Shown: in pieces, positions 44,876 to 55,652 of the stretch
How positions within the stretch are numbered: the stretch's first letter is position 1
How the letters are laid out: each line of letters opens with the position of its first letter
Source of the DNA: Aspidiotus rigidus
Taxonomy: Eukaryota > Arthropoda > Insecta > Hemiptera > Diaspididae
NCBI GenBank assembly: GCA_035079385.1
Contig: JAVHKY010000003.1
Span: 21,839,501-21,903,500, forward strand
DNA length: 64,000 nt
Direction: 5' to 3'
Notes under the pieces: model-generated
Databases searched by the model: none
The model's input: only the letters and a program-made list of their open reading frames with translations
Told to the model about the DNA's origin: nothing
Program-made: the position numbers and the translations under genes

Positions 44876-45205
44876 AATCATTCTCACCCGCCTCAGAATC
44901 GGTCACAACTGACTTGCTTATTCCTACCTTGTTCTTGGTCTATTCTCCCCACCCTCTTGCCAATACTACTTACTAACATCCATGATAATATATCTATTTA
45001 ACACCTCTTTTAAGTGTTATACTCTTGAAATTAACTACTTCTCTCACTCTGTTTCTTCAAGTCCTTCACCTGCCCCTTGTAATGATTCCAATAAGGTCAC
45101 TAACTCTCTTGACTATCTACACGCCACTTAGTGTAGTCTCTAATCCTTTATCATTTCCCACCTAAATTTTAAGAAATTCCCCACACCTCATCGAGCTTAT
45201 AACCT
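44876..45205 (+). pseudogene. Second non-LTR 3' tail, same family as 56.9-57.2 kb
   Basis: Translation gives LTRLRIGH-like and PPSCQYY sequences. The DNA closely follows 56940-57200 and 58560-58620 (CCTCAGAATYGGTCACA..., CTCTTGCCAATACT..., ATAATATATCTRTT). It stops where the hAT-like terminal repeat starts at 45206. Confidence 0.7.
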
Positions 45206-46032
45206 CAGGGTGTCTACTGGCAAGTGAAACAACCAAAAGCAAGTAAATAGCAATTATTTACTTGAGGGGCATCCGAGCATGTAAATAGCATCCTTTTGCA
45301 CTAGGAGCAACCAAAAAACGGAAAAACAGGGGGAAAACTTCAGTACTGCATATATATCAATAGAATTGTGAAGCGTTCTGGAGAAATTGAGCAATTGGGC
45401 ACTGTCCGATCATTATTAAAATCTATAGTTCTGACTTCTGAGTTCAACTCAAAAGAAAGTTACTGTCATACTTGTAGATTAATAATTTCCTATACCTTTC
45501 TAATTTTGTTCTTATATAATAATAATTTTGGTGATTGGAGAGGTCGTGTTTCTTATCTATTGATAAGTATACGTGTAAGAGATTCCATCCTCGACATGTC
45601 GCGTCACTATCACGTCATCGTCATCATCTACATTCATTCCTCTTTCATTTAATCGCTTCTCTCTTTTCCTGTCATATCCTGTTAATCTCGTCTAGATGCA
45701 CAATATCTCGACTCTGCTCTTGATTTTCAGTTTAGTCTACTTATACGTCTCCTCGCTTTCACGCGTTACTTTCAAACGGCTCTGTTTTTGAATTCGTTTA
45801 TAATCAATAAACACATTCGATTCTCGCCGTTTGATTTCTTTGTACTCGCTTAACTCGAGTATCTTATATACGTAGTCTTGAATAAAAACTAAAAAAATCA
45901 TCTTACGATTTGTCTGGGAGCTGCCCCTTTGTCAAGGCGCGCAACATCAAGGGTTTTCGCCGGACAATTGAGGATTTTTTTGTGGTAAGCCAGTAGCAAG
46001 TAAATGGCATCCTTTTTCTAGTAGACACCCTG
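45206..46032. mobile_element. hAT-like non-autonomous element
   Basis: The ends are inverted repeats CAGGGTGTCTACT (45206-45218) and AGTAGACACCCTG (46020-46032). CAGGG-type ends are usual for hAT transposons. Close to both ends the direct word GTAAATRGCATCCTTTT occurs as a subterminal repeat. There is no transposase frame in the 827 bp. An 8-bp target duplication is not evident, so the copy is old or rearranged. Confidence 0.65.
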
Positions 46033-46245
46033 ATAAAAAAAAACGAATTTTTTTAGAATTATTAAAAAGATTTAAAAAATTTCACATCCAATATTTTTTC
46101 ATCACTTTTAAAATTTTTTGCCAATAAAACCCTTTCTTATACTCAGAATAATTGAAGAGATTTTAGAGATTTTACATTCATCATTTTTTAAATCAAATTT
46201 TCTACGACACCTCACGACAACTGCTTTTTTACCGACTTTTCTAAC

Positions 46246-46365
46246 TAGAAAAGTGAGGTATTACACCCGTAGCAAGGTCAACAGGGGGAGTGGGTAATGA
46301 ACTTTCTCGACGTTTTAGGGGTCCTAGATCACAACTAGCATAAAAAAAAATTTCAGGTTTCCTTA
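46246..46365 (+). repeat. Dispersed repeat, also in pieces at 53389-53420 and 53780-53890
   Basis: GAAAAGTGAGGTATT, then GTAGCARxxTxxACAGGGGxA, GGGGGAGTGG, GACGTTTT and TTCAGGTTTCCTTAT occur in the same order here and, split by about 370 bp, at 53389-53890. No coding motif; possibly ends of one unknown element. Confidence 0.6.
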
Positions 46366-46393
46366 TATATATATATAGCTTTAGTTTTAGTCA

Positions 46394-46720
46394 TTGTGGT
46401 GCCCGTTTTAAGTATACATAGTCATAGTGGTGCCCGAAAAATACGCTGAGGTGCCCGAATCGGGCACCACAGCGTTTTCCAATGTAAATCGTCGGAAATG
46501 CATGGTGGGGTCGTGAAACGTGTAAAAACGAATTTTTGTCTGGGCACCACTAGGACCATGTTTATACACTTATAGTCAAAATAGTGCTAAGTATTTATAA
46601 CGAGGGGGCGCTACATGCTAATACAAAATATATAAAAGAATAACGTTTAGGTGCCCACTGAAAGTGGTGAATTCTTGACAACACCGCGCGGAAGAAGAAG
46701 TGCTTGGCTGGGCACCTCAA
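46394..46720. repeat. Cluster of GTGGTGCCCG / CGGGCACCAC motifs with hairpin
   Basis: The nine-base word GGGCACCAC or its complement occurs about seven times. At 46443-46475 two 16-base arms (ACGCTGAGGTGCCCGA and its complement with one mismatch) flank a single A, a near-perfect hairpin. A related cluster in opposite orientation is at 51733-51880. Confidence 0.7.
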
Positions 46721-48687
46721 CAACTGAAAACATATTTTTTCATGTATTTTAGATCGCGCACCTCTATCTCGAGCGATTGGAACGTACGAGTATAATTTAA
46801 AGGAAACGTGCATCACAAAGGAATTGTTTCATGTACAAGTGTTTGTTTGTTACGAATTTTATCCGTTTGAAAACTTCAGATAACTATATTAAACAGTCAA
46901 TAAAGGAAGCGTATTTGTTTGAGCGGCTAACTACTGTATTCAATGTGATATTTTTGAAAACCGTGAAAAAGAAATCTGCAGTCATGAGCGTTTAGTTTTT
47001 ACACGTGCGTCCCTATTATTCTCATCAAATTTTCGCGAGTTGATGTTAACATTGCTCGATTTTCAAGAGAAATAGAATTGTTGATTTTGAAAAATAAAAA
47101 AAAAGAAAGCTCTTCCCACCTGAAATATCACAAGTTCCTTTCATCAGACTAAGTAGAAATACGTACAAGTGTAAATAGAAATTTTGATAAAAAACTTCTT
47201 AGATGCTGGCCATAATTTTCAAAGGACTTCAAATAGCAATAAAAAAAATAACTTTCACAAAAGAAAATTAAAAGTTGTCGAAATCTATATTATTGAAATT
47301 ATAATAAAGCATAAGCTGATGACCCGCGATTTCTCTAAGTACGAGTATAATAATAATATTACTCTCGAAAATAGAAGCCGTTTAAATTCTCTGTTCAATG
47401 AGGACCAAAGAAAGTACGTTCGTTTTAAATTAATTTTCATAATTTTTATTTATTATTTTGTTCTTTCTGATTTTTATACCAGTGTTCAAAAATTATAGAT
47501 GAACAATAAGTTTTAGCCGGATTGATTCAAGTTTTCAACTCTCTTGTAGGTGTAGCTATAGGGTTCGCTATACTGGGAAAAAAAGTTGCCTGTTCAGTCA
47601 GAGCGTCTACCGCATAATTTGGGAGAGTTAATGTGACCCAACGGTATCCTGGTAAGAGGTTGATTGAATTGTTGGAAAGGGGACGGTCTTGTAAGAAGCT
47701 GTGTAGAATTTCAGGGAGATTTTTGATTCCAAAATCGTACATTTTTTGCATATGACATTTATTGGGAGTTTTTACTTTTGCTCAATTTCTTTTCCAAAGT
47801 TGGTTCAGCACAGGACGCTTTGTAGGGGTTCAGAACCTCCTAAAACGATTTTAATGATCAATTTTTCCAGCAAAACGATTCTCAAGTACTGTAACTTAAT
47901 TTTCGAGGTCCTTCTGTAGCTGTTTCTTCTTCTGGAGACATGAAAACAAGCAAAATACCAAATTTGGCAATGCTGTTGCCGATTTCATGAATTCGGCAAT
48001 GCTGTTGCTGATTTCATGAATTCGGCAAAAAAGCAGCCAATTTTACGAATTAGGCAACTACACGAATCCCGCGTAACACATACAGACCCTTTTTTAACCA
48101 AATACTCAAAATAATAACGCAGGAATTGATTTTTTTTTACATTAATTGCGCGTTTTCCAAAAAAGCAACTTTCTATACAAGATACTGGAAGTAATGAAAA
48201 TATTTTTTCAGCAGGTATCAATTACAATCAGCCTTTTTTTTTCAACTCTGATTTTTCAGTTCATGTATAATATTAGAGAAGACGGGAAGAATTTTGACAA
48301 AAAAAATCTTCCTGCCCAAGCAGCGTTTGAACCTTTGACCTTCAGTTTCCATGGCGCAGTTGGTCTCTCAATACAAATTTGAAATATAAGACAATCTAAT
48401 CTCAGGTGCCGATTTACTAAAACAGGAAGTCCCAAGTTCAAACCCAACCGAGACAGCAAAATTTCCCTGTCTATTCACTACTAACATCCACATCAATTAT
48501 GATCTTGAGTCGATTTGTCAAAAATCTATGGAATCAACGTTTTCTGATCCCTTTGTGATCATGTCAGGAACTCTTTGAACATTAGTCATTTTTTTTCTTC
48601 CTCCAACCATTTTTTTGATACAGCTCAAACCATGACTTCTTTGGGACTCTTGCCTTTGCAGGCCAAGAGCTCCACTTAAAAAAAAAA
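46721..48687. other. No recognised gene
   Basis: AT-rich. Frames at 47184-47498 and 47985-48221 show no known motif. A 27-bp block with AATTCGGCAATGCTGTTGCY is duplicated at about 47960-48010. Confidence 0.4.
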
Positions 48688-51482
48688 GAAGACTGAGTCG
48701 CCACGCCATGAACCTCAGTGTCCAGGTCCCCAGGTTTTTGTTTTCTTCAACTGTAAGGTAATGGGAATTCATCTTTCTATTTTTTTTTCAATAACTAAAA
48801 TCCAAAAGATCAGTTTTTTTTCCCGTCTGAGATCTAGGGCTCACAAAATCCAAATTTTCTCTATGTCAAGATCTGGAAACCAAACGATTTGCATTTTCTT
48901 GTTCCGCTCAGAAAATCTGGGACTCGAGAAATTTGGTTCCTTTGTGTCTTTCAAGATCCAAAATGAAAGTATTCCCACAAATAATCATAATATAAGATTT
49001 TCCAGCCCTGCTTTACATCAATGAGACATTAAAAAAATAATACCTTGATAAAAACGATCATAACAATAATGATGGATAACTGAGGAAATTGAGATATATG
49101 GTCAAAAAGTACAATAACAGTCTTCACAATCAAAGAACACATGCAGTAGGTACTTTACCATCATTGAAATAATTATCATGAAGAGAACGAGGAACTTGAA
49201 ACTGTACAAAAATTTGAAAAAAATACTATGCAAAAATAAAATTGTAAGTAAGAGAGTAGGTATGCAAATCTTCAGAATGACGTCACAAACAACCTTTCGA
49301 TTGGAAACTTCTTTTTTTCGCGAATGCATATGGGCTCTCTTGGCTTGCCGAGGTGAAAGCTCCATCAAAAACGAAAAAATTTTATTACCAAGAAGTGTGT
49401 TGTGACGCCACTTAAGATTCGCATTCTATTTCACCAGAGATTTCATTTCTGTGTAGCATTTTTCGAGGACTCTAGCTGGCTGGGTAAGAGGGGAAAACAG
49501 CATTGGTCGCAAAATGTTCCAAATGTATGTCAAAATGTTGTCCTCTATGCGAAAATTTGAAATCCAAAACGTTCGACCCATACGGGCTGCAGAGCCATTT
49601 TTAGGCCTCAAATCCAAATGGCGGTATCTCAGGCAATAATGATTGCAGAGCGATGAAACTTAGAGACATTTTAAAAGACGTGCACGTGTATCCATGGTAT
49701 TTTTTTCAACAAAATTATTCATATTTTTCCTAGTTTCTAGCAATTACAAACTCATTGTCACCTGGGGAAATTCATTAATTTGATGCGCCATGTCTTGCAG
49801 TATAACGTACACTAGTATCACAGTCCTCAGTGAGGTGGAACATTCCTAAAAAAATCAATAAATTTGGTGAATGTCTGTGATTTTTTCATCAATAGCAGGG
49901 TAAGCTATGACTGATACCGTAAGAGACCGCGTGAAATCAATAGTCAATGTTCGGGCTGAATAATACGCAGTCCTAACATTCACTTTCTGTACTTGAAAAT
50001 ATTTATTTTTATTTTTCCCAAAGTCGCAGCGGTACAAACTGTGTTACTGGGAGCCGTGCACTTGCATGAAGTGGAAGAATCCGTTCCCAAGATAAAGGGA
50101 CAATTATTCAAAAATTTGCTGTTATGAGCAAAGTAATACAAGGAGAGGATTGTCTTCTATTTTGAGCTCGCAGTGAGAGAATGGAGATCGCCCCGTATCT
50201 GATTGAAGTGGGGGAACACGCGAAAATTCTCGTTGTATTATGCCAATGGAAGCGAATGATGACAAAAAGATTTTTTCTGTAGCGCACGGCCCCCAGTAAC
50301 ACAGTTTGTACCGCTGCGACTTTAGGAAAAAGAAAATTCAAGAAAAGAACGTGATTAGGAGTGCGTATTATTCAGCCCAAACATTGACCATTGATTTCAC
50401 GCGGTCTATTGCGGTAGCAGTCATAGCTTACCCTGCTATTGATGAAAAAATCAAAAAAATTCACCAAAATAATATTGATTTTTTTGGGGAATGATCCACT
50501 TCGCCGAGGACTGTGTTATAAATTAAACAAATCCGGTCGATATCGACTGTGTTATACTTGGAGGTATGGTGTATCAAATGAATGAATTTCCCCAGACGCC
50601 CTCCCCCGCCGATTTTTTTGTTAAATGAGTTTGACTTTTTGTAATTGCTATAAACTAGGGAAAATTACCACGGATGCACGTTCACGTCTTCTAAAATGTA
50701 TCCAAGTTCAATCGCTCTGCGATCATTCTTGCTTGAGATACAGCCATTTTGATTTGAGGCCTAAAAATGACTCTGCAGCCCATGTGGGTGAGCGGATGAG
50801 TCCCATTTTTTGGCTTTCAAATTTTCTCATGGAGGACAACATTTCGACATACATTTGGAACATTTTGCGACCAATGCCGTTTTCCTCTCTTACCCGGCTA
50901 GAGCCTTGTAGTCCTGGCGAGTTTTATTTTTGCACAGCATTTCTCAAATTCTTGTACACTCTTTGAAAAAATTTCTTTCTTTTGGTACCTCAATAATGAC
51001 TAGATGTATTCTTTGACCGTGAAGATTACCGTTACTTTTTGATCATAATATATTTCAATATCTCAATTTCGTCAGTTGTCTATCATTATTATTATGAGCC
51101 TTGTTATTGTGGTATCATGTTTTTTATGTATCATTGAGGCAGTGCAGGCTAAGAATTACAAATGTTATTAAGATTATTTGTAGGAATACTTTTGAATTTT
51201 ACTTCTTGACAGAAAAAAAAAAGAACCAAATCTCAAAATTTCCAGATCTGAGTGCAACAACGAGTTGCAGTATTTTTGGGTTCCCAGATCTTCACGTGAG
51301 AAAAATCTGAAACTCTTGAACTCTAAATTCCAGTAGGGAAAAAAGTTCCAGATTTTTTGGGTTTTGGTAATCAGAAAAAAAAAATATATGAATTTCAATT
51401 ATTTTACAGTCGAGAAAAATAAATACTTAATAAATTAAGAACGAGACCCAGATACTGAGCCGCATGGAAACTCAGTCTTGTT
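48688..51482. repeat. Large foldback: inverted arms of about 1.37 and 1.20 kb
   Basis: 48688-50060 is the diverged reverse complement of 50281-51482, with a 220-bp spacer. The inner ends are strongest: AAACTGTGTTACTGGGAGCC at about 50036 against its complement at about 50285-50305. The frames 49855-50037 (minus) and 50306-50494 (plus) translate to nearly the same sequence (YYSARTLTIDFTRS / YYSAQTLTIDFTRS). So do 49426-49617 (minus) and the middle of 50625-50966 (plus) (IWNILRPM). No domain was recognised. Clusters of GGGCACCAC motifs lie outside both arms. Confidence 0.85.
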
Positions 51483-51732
51483 TTAAAATAATATTTCCCA
51501 TCTATAAAATCGTGGTCTCACTATTATAAAATGTGTTGGATTTTCGCAGCCATGATGCAAATTTCTTCTGTTGCACCGCATAGTAAATGATATTATCAAG
51601 ATAAAACGTGAAACAAAGTTCAGCATTAAACATAGTCGTGGAACATAGCCGAAAAGAACCCGCACGAAAACTCTCATAGGTATTACAATGAACATTGAAA
51701 AAATTTCTTGGCAACACCGCTGGGTTACACTA

Positions 51733-51905
51733 TGACTAAGTTTATATATTATAAGGGCACCACAGTAGCTATGAATGACCTGGGTACCACAACGTCAATC
51801 ATTTATATATTTGAAAGGATCTTATATACACGGGCACCACTAAGACCATGAATGACCAGGGCACCACACCGTATTGCGACTATGTATATATATATATATA
51901 TATAA
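51733..51905. repeat. Right GGGCACCAC cluster and TA microsatellite
   Basis: Four GGGYACCAC words are separated by TATGAATGACC-like spacers, followed by a (TA)n run at 51884-51904. Its complement resembles the left cluster at about 46365-46440 (TATATATATA ... GTCATTGTGGTGCCCG), as expected for terminal inverted repeats. Confidence 0.6.
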
Positions 51906-51908
51906 GAT

Positions 51909-52245
51909 TTTTTTGTCCGCGGAACTCCTCTGAAACTACCCGATGGATTTTTTTGTAACTTGGCCATATTGTAGTAGTATATCTGAAGATGTGCACCTGC
52001 AATTTTTTTGAAAATCGGATGAGTAGTTCTCGAGAAATTTTCAATTTGTTGAGAAATTTTGCAGTATTTCGAGTACCTTTTTGTCCGCGGAACTCCTCCG
52101 AAACTACCCGATGGATTTTTTTGTAACTCGGCCATATTGTAGTATTATATTTGAAGATGTGCACCTGCATTTTTTTTGAGGATCGGATGAGTAGTTCTCG
52201 AGAAATTTTTACTTTTGTTGAAAATTTTTCACTATTACGAGTAGC
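51909..52245 (+). repeat. Tandem pair of 168-bp units
   Basis: GTCCGCGGAACTCCTC starts at 51915 and again at 52083. Both units run through ACTACCCGATGGATTTTT, GGCCATATTGTAGTA, GATGTGCACCTGCA and CGGATGAGTAGTTCTCGAG. The style (an exact-distance repeat with a gene-like phrase and T runs) recalls the 160-bp repeats at 63-64 kb. The open frames across it are repeat artefacts. Confidence 0.85.
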
Positions 52246-52584
52246 TTCTTACGAATAGCTGCGAGTAGCTGCTTACGTTAGGAGAAGCGGATTTTCCTAT
52301 ACGTTTACCACTTTCGTTATCAGTACGTGTATTGTGAAGAACCTTTCATCATTCGACAGGTTCATTCTTCGTTCGTTCTTTACCAAGGGTTCATTGGATT
52401 TTATTTCTGATGAAACCTTTTCGTTCAAATTTAGTACACTTGTATCTCGCTTCCCACAGCCCCTAGAGCGTTGAATTTTGTTTTGTCAAATTTTATTTGT
52501 TTTGTTAAATTTATTTTTGAACGGATAGTGGCAATGGCGAGTTGTTCATTTTTCTAGCTATTTTTCATTATTATTAGTCATACT

Positions 52585-52626
52585 CGATAGTTTTTTTTTT
52601 TTTTTTTTTATTATTATTATTATTTT
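52585..52626 (+). repeat. Poly(T) and (ATT)n simple repeat
   Basis: A run of about 20 T followed by ATT triplets. It may mark the poly(A) end of a minus-strand retrotransposon, since the non-LTR tail at 52700-53070 is minus-strand and ends just upstream of it. Confidence 0.7.
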
Positions 52627-52699
52627 ACGAGCATTATAAACTGCACGAGGGTTATTTGCTCGGCGTTACAATCTTATTTTAGAACATTACTTGAATTAG

Positions 52700-53070
52700 G
52701 TTAAATTAGGTACGTATTGGTGGAATTGAGTGGCGATCGAACGGAATTTCTTGGTGAATTATATGAAGTTGTAGAATTGAGTGGTGCGTAAATAAGTTAG
52801 GGTTGAGTCGATGGTTTCGGAGTTGTTGTTTAGTGCTGCATTGATATTGGAAGATATATTTAGGGAGGTTCGAGTGGTTTGCAGGACGGGGCATGAGAAA
52901 ATAAAATGATCAACTGATAAATTTTCTTGGAGACAGTGAGGGCATGATGGAGGAGCGAGATTAGTGAGAAGATAAGTATGAGTAAGACGAGTGTGGCCTA
53001 TTCGCAGCCGAGCTAAAATGACCTCCTCTTGCCTTGAATTTCGTTTTGATGAGGACCAAAATGTGGGTTC
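52700..53070 (-). pseudogene. Non-LTR retrotransposon C-terminal tail
   Basis: On the minus strand SRQEEVILARLRIGHTRLTH, then NLAPPSCPHCLQENLSVDHF (CxxC...H) and FSCPVLQTTRTSLN read almost without break. This is the best preserved example of the tail shared by the RNase H-bearing non-LTR fragments here. It ends about 75 bp before the T-run at 52585-52608, which would be its poly(A) tract on the minus strand. Confidence 0.85.
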
Positions 53071-54448
53071 ACGTTTTATTTTTCTTAATTTGTTATTCGA
53101 CTGATTTTAGTGAAAACCTTGAGTTTGAATGATTGAGTACAATTTTTTAATCTTCATCAAGTGTGCTGATACGAGACTATACCTGGGTGATTTCACTCTT
53201 AATTAATAATTGATTTATTTGTCATTTTTTCATGTATGGGAACATAATTAATAGTGGTTCATAGTTGATTTGAGGTGTCAAAAGAGATGGAAAGATTATT
53301 TTCAATTTGGACTGGCTTTTTTGAGTGAGATTTGAGATTAGACTAACGAGTAAACCGGGCTTGGGTGCTATATATTTTTACCGAATTTTCTAGCTAGAAA
53401 AGTGAGGTATTTTGTTAATACGTTTGGAATGGTTGAAGCGTGAGGGAAGGAATGAGGGGTTGACTATTGGGTGATTGGTTGCTTCTTTCGTTTCGACATC
53501 GATTTTTCTAGTTTTTCGGGATCTCGTTGTAGCTGGATTCCCAGATGAAGAATTTTGGGGTGGAGTGTGCATAGAAAATGGTGATATGATAGCGTGAAGG
53601 CAATTTATGAGTGCACGAGAGGAATAGCAGCTCGAGATAGCTTTAAGAGATGCCAGAAATCGGAGGTGATAAAGAATTGAACCACTCATCCTAATATACA
53701 GTATACTAAACTAATAATATGCTAAGAATAAGGTATGGAAAAAAATGATTGTAGAGCTCTTTTTTATTAGAAACAACTGTTATAGCCTCGTAGCAGTTTG
53801 GACAGGGGTAGGGGGAGTGGTTTTTCTGGAGACGTTTTGTAGGTTTTAGATGACTCTTAGCCTAAATTATAACAAAATTCAGGTTTCCTTATTGGATTAT
53901 AGGTATTTTTACTCTGTTATCTGTTGATGTGACATCGTAGTGATAGAATTTATAAACTGAGTTTTATTGTTTATTCTACAAATGTTTGACATGATTGACA
54001 GGTCATTGGTATTTAATTTAAAGAGAGGGAGTGACTCTCTCAATGTTTTTTGCATTGTGGGAAGAAAAGTCGTGTACTACTCACGCGACTGCGTGATTGT
54101 TTTTATTGAAGTTTTCACCAATTTTTCTTATTCCTCGATTTCTCCTTAGGTATCCTTCACAACACTCAAGAAATTTTAACGCTATATTCAAGTTTTTTTT
54201 TCGTTCATTTTTGGTAGACATCCTAGCTCACATTTTTCTTTTCAACAAGTCGACGGATGTTTTCACCTAAGAAAAAACGAGCGTCGACGTTCGACGTCTT
54301 ACTCTTACATCAAATCAACACGAAGGTCCTCACCAAACCGGTTGTGTTGGAATGTCAAGTCAGTGAAGTCGACGAAGAAGTTACCAACCATGCTTGAATT
54401 TATTCACCGAAGAGTACGGCTAGTGCCGTGATAGTGTGTTGACTGTAT
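53071..54448. other. No recognised gene
   Basis: Contains the split dispersed-repeat pieces related to 46246-46365. The minus-strand frame 53390-53689 (99 codons) has no known motif and overlaps one of these repeats, so it is probably transposon-derived. Confidence 0.4.
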
Positions 54449-54487
54449 TTGTACATCCAGAATTTTGGTGTATTTAGTGCTGTCGTC

Positions 54488-54898
54488 ATGATGTTAATTC
54501 TAGTAGTATATGCATTCTTAATCGATACAAATGTTATCGCTGATCCCGAGAGTGTTCCCACGAAAAATGGATTGTCTTCGATCATCCTTCTTAACGCATG
54601 CAGTCAAGATCCTCCGTATTTCGTTTCCTGTATCATCAGTTTTGGGGATGTCGAGTTATATAGATCAGCAACCTTGGATTATGCGAAGAAAAGTTATTTT
54701 CATTATAGGAACACTACCAATGGTTTACGTGTCACGATCTTTAAACACATCAATCGACAGGATCCTGGAACCGTCATCTGTACAAAAACGCTTGGACGAG
54801 ATGGGAATCACTGTTTCGCCGTGAGTGGAAGATATTTGACTCCAAAAATATCAAATAAGAATGGTAACTACCCAAATGTACTAAAACATACGCACTAG
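54488..54898 (+). CDS. Small putative secreted or membrane-anchored protein
   Basis: The frame is open from 54449. I prefer the ATG at 54488, since it places a hydrophobic segment (MMLILVVYAFLIDTNVIADP) at the very N-terminus as a signal peptide, giving 136 residues. The mature part has four cysteines (in NACSQD, FVSCIIS, TVICTKT, NHCFAV), compatible with two disulfides, and an N-glycosylation site (NTT). A polyadenylation signal AATAAA lies at 54969-54974, 70 bp after the stop, which supports a real single-exon or last-exon gene. I do not recognise the family. A possible splice donor (ATG-GTAACT) near the C-terminus means that the true end might differ. Confidence 0.5.
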   Translation: MMLILVVYAFLIDTNVIADPESVPTKNGLSSIILLNACSQDPPYFVSCIISFGDVELYRSATLDYAKKSYFHYRNTTNGLRVTIFKHINRQDPGTVICTKTLGRDGNHCFAVSGRYLTPKISNKNGNYPNVLKHTH

Positions 54899-55174
54899 CG
54901 AGAAATCGAAAGATTTTATTCTTTTCCATCTGCTTTTTTTCTAAGGAGACCGTCGGTGTCGCGTCGAAAATAAACGATGACCTTTTAAAAATGAACGAGT
55001 GAATGTGTGAGAAATAATGCGGGGAAAAAATACGTAGATACCTATAACGAAGAGAAAATATAGTATTGATCTCTCCGGAGCGAGCAAGAGCACGGGTTCG
55101 TTCGTTGCCGGCAGTTTTAAATAAAACGAATTAGATGATTAAATATGTATGTGTATTATGGCGGATTATGATGC

Positions 55175-55203
55175 ACAAGCTGTAAAACCCGCGACTTCGT
55201 CGC
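55175..55203 (+). other. ACAAGCTG hairpin motif, copy 1
   Basis: ACAAGCTGTAAAACCC is followed by the hairpin GCGAC-TTC-GTCGC. A second copy with different stem bases but the same pairing lies at 60596-60624. It is probably the terminal hairpin of a Helitron-like or other short element, given the Helitron fragment at 60.9-62.3 kb. Confidence 0.55.
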
Positions 55204-55652
55204 TCATTCAATTTTCTATGACGTCGAGGACAAAGAATCAATTTTTATTCCAATAATTACACGTTGAACATACAACAACCCAATCACACTTCAAACATAC
55301 AACTACCCATTTTTCAAGGTTTGAATTTCAAGAATCAACGGTATTTCTTCTCTTCTAATTTCTTTATCTCTTCATCTACATCTGACAACTCCTTCTCGAT
55401 GTGTTGGTGAACATTCGGATATTTTTTTTTCAAATTTACAATGCTGTAATCATTCTTGTTCCCTTCATCCTTGGGTTTTGAAAAATTTTTTAACCTCTCC
55501 ATTTTTGGTTGTTCAAATTTGTTTACATTTAAGATGCGCATACCTGCACCCGTTTTCGAGAGGCCCCTTTTCCATATTTTCTTTCATCCTAAACGCTTAT
55601 CCTGTATACCATATCTTGAGAAACTTTCTGAACTCACTATATCCATAAAAAT
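55204..55652. other. Short unassigned region
   Basis: A lysine/glutamate-rich minus-strand frame (55335-55541, ending EEIKKLEEKKYR) looks coiled-coil-like but has no splice or domain support. Confidence 0.3.

Noticed and set aside
45206..46032. 8-bp target duplication for the hAT-like element
   Set aside because: The flanks (ATAACCT and ATAAAAA) do not match, so no duplication is claimed.
51803..52170. Lysine-rich minus-strand frames with repeated peptide PSGSF.GVPRTK
   Set aside because: The peptide repeat simply follows the 168-bp tandem DNA repeat.
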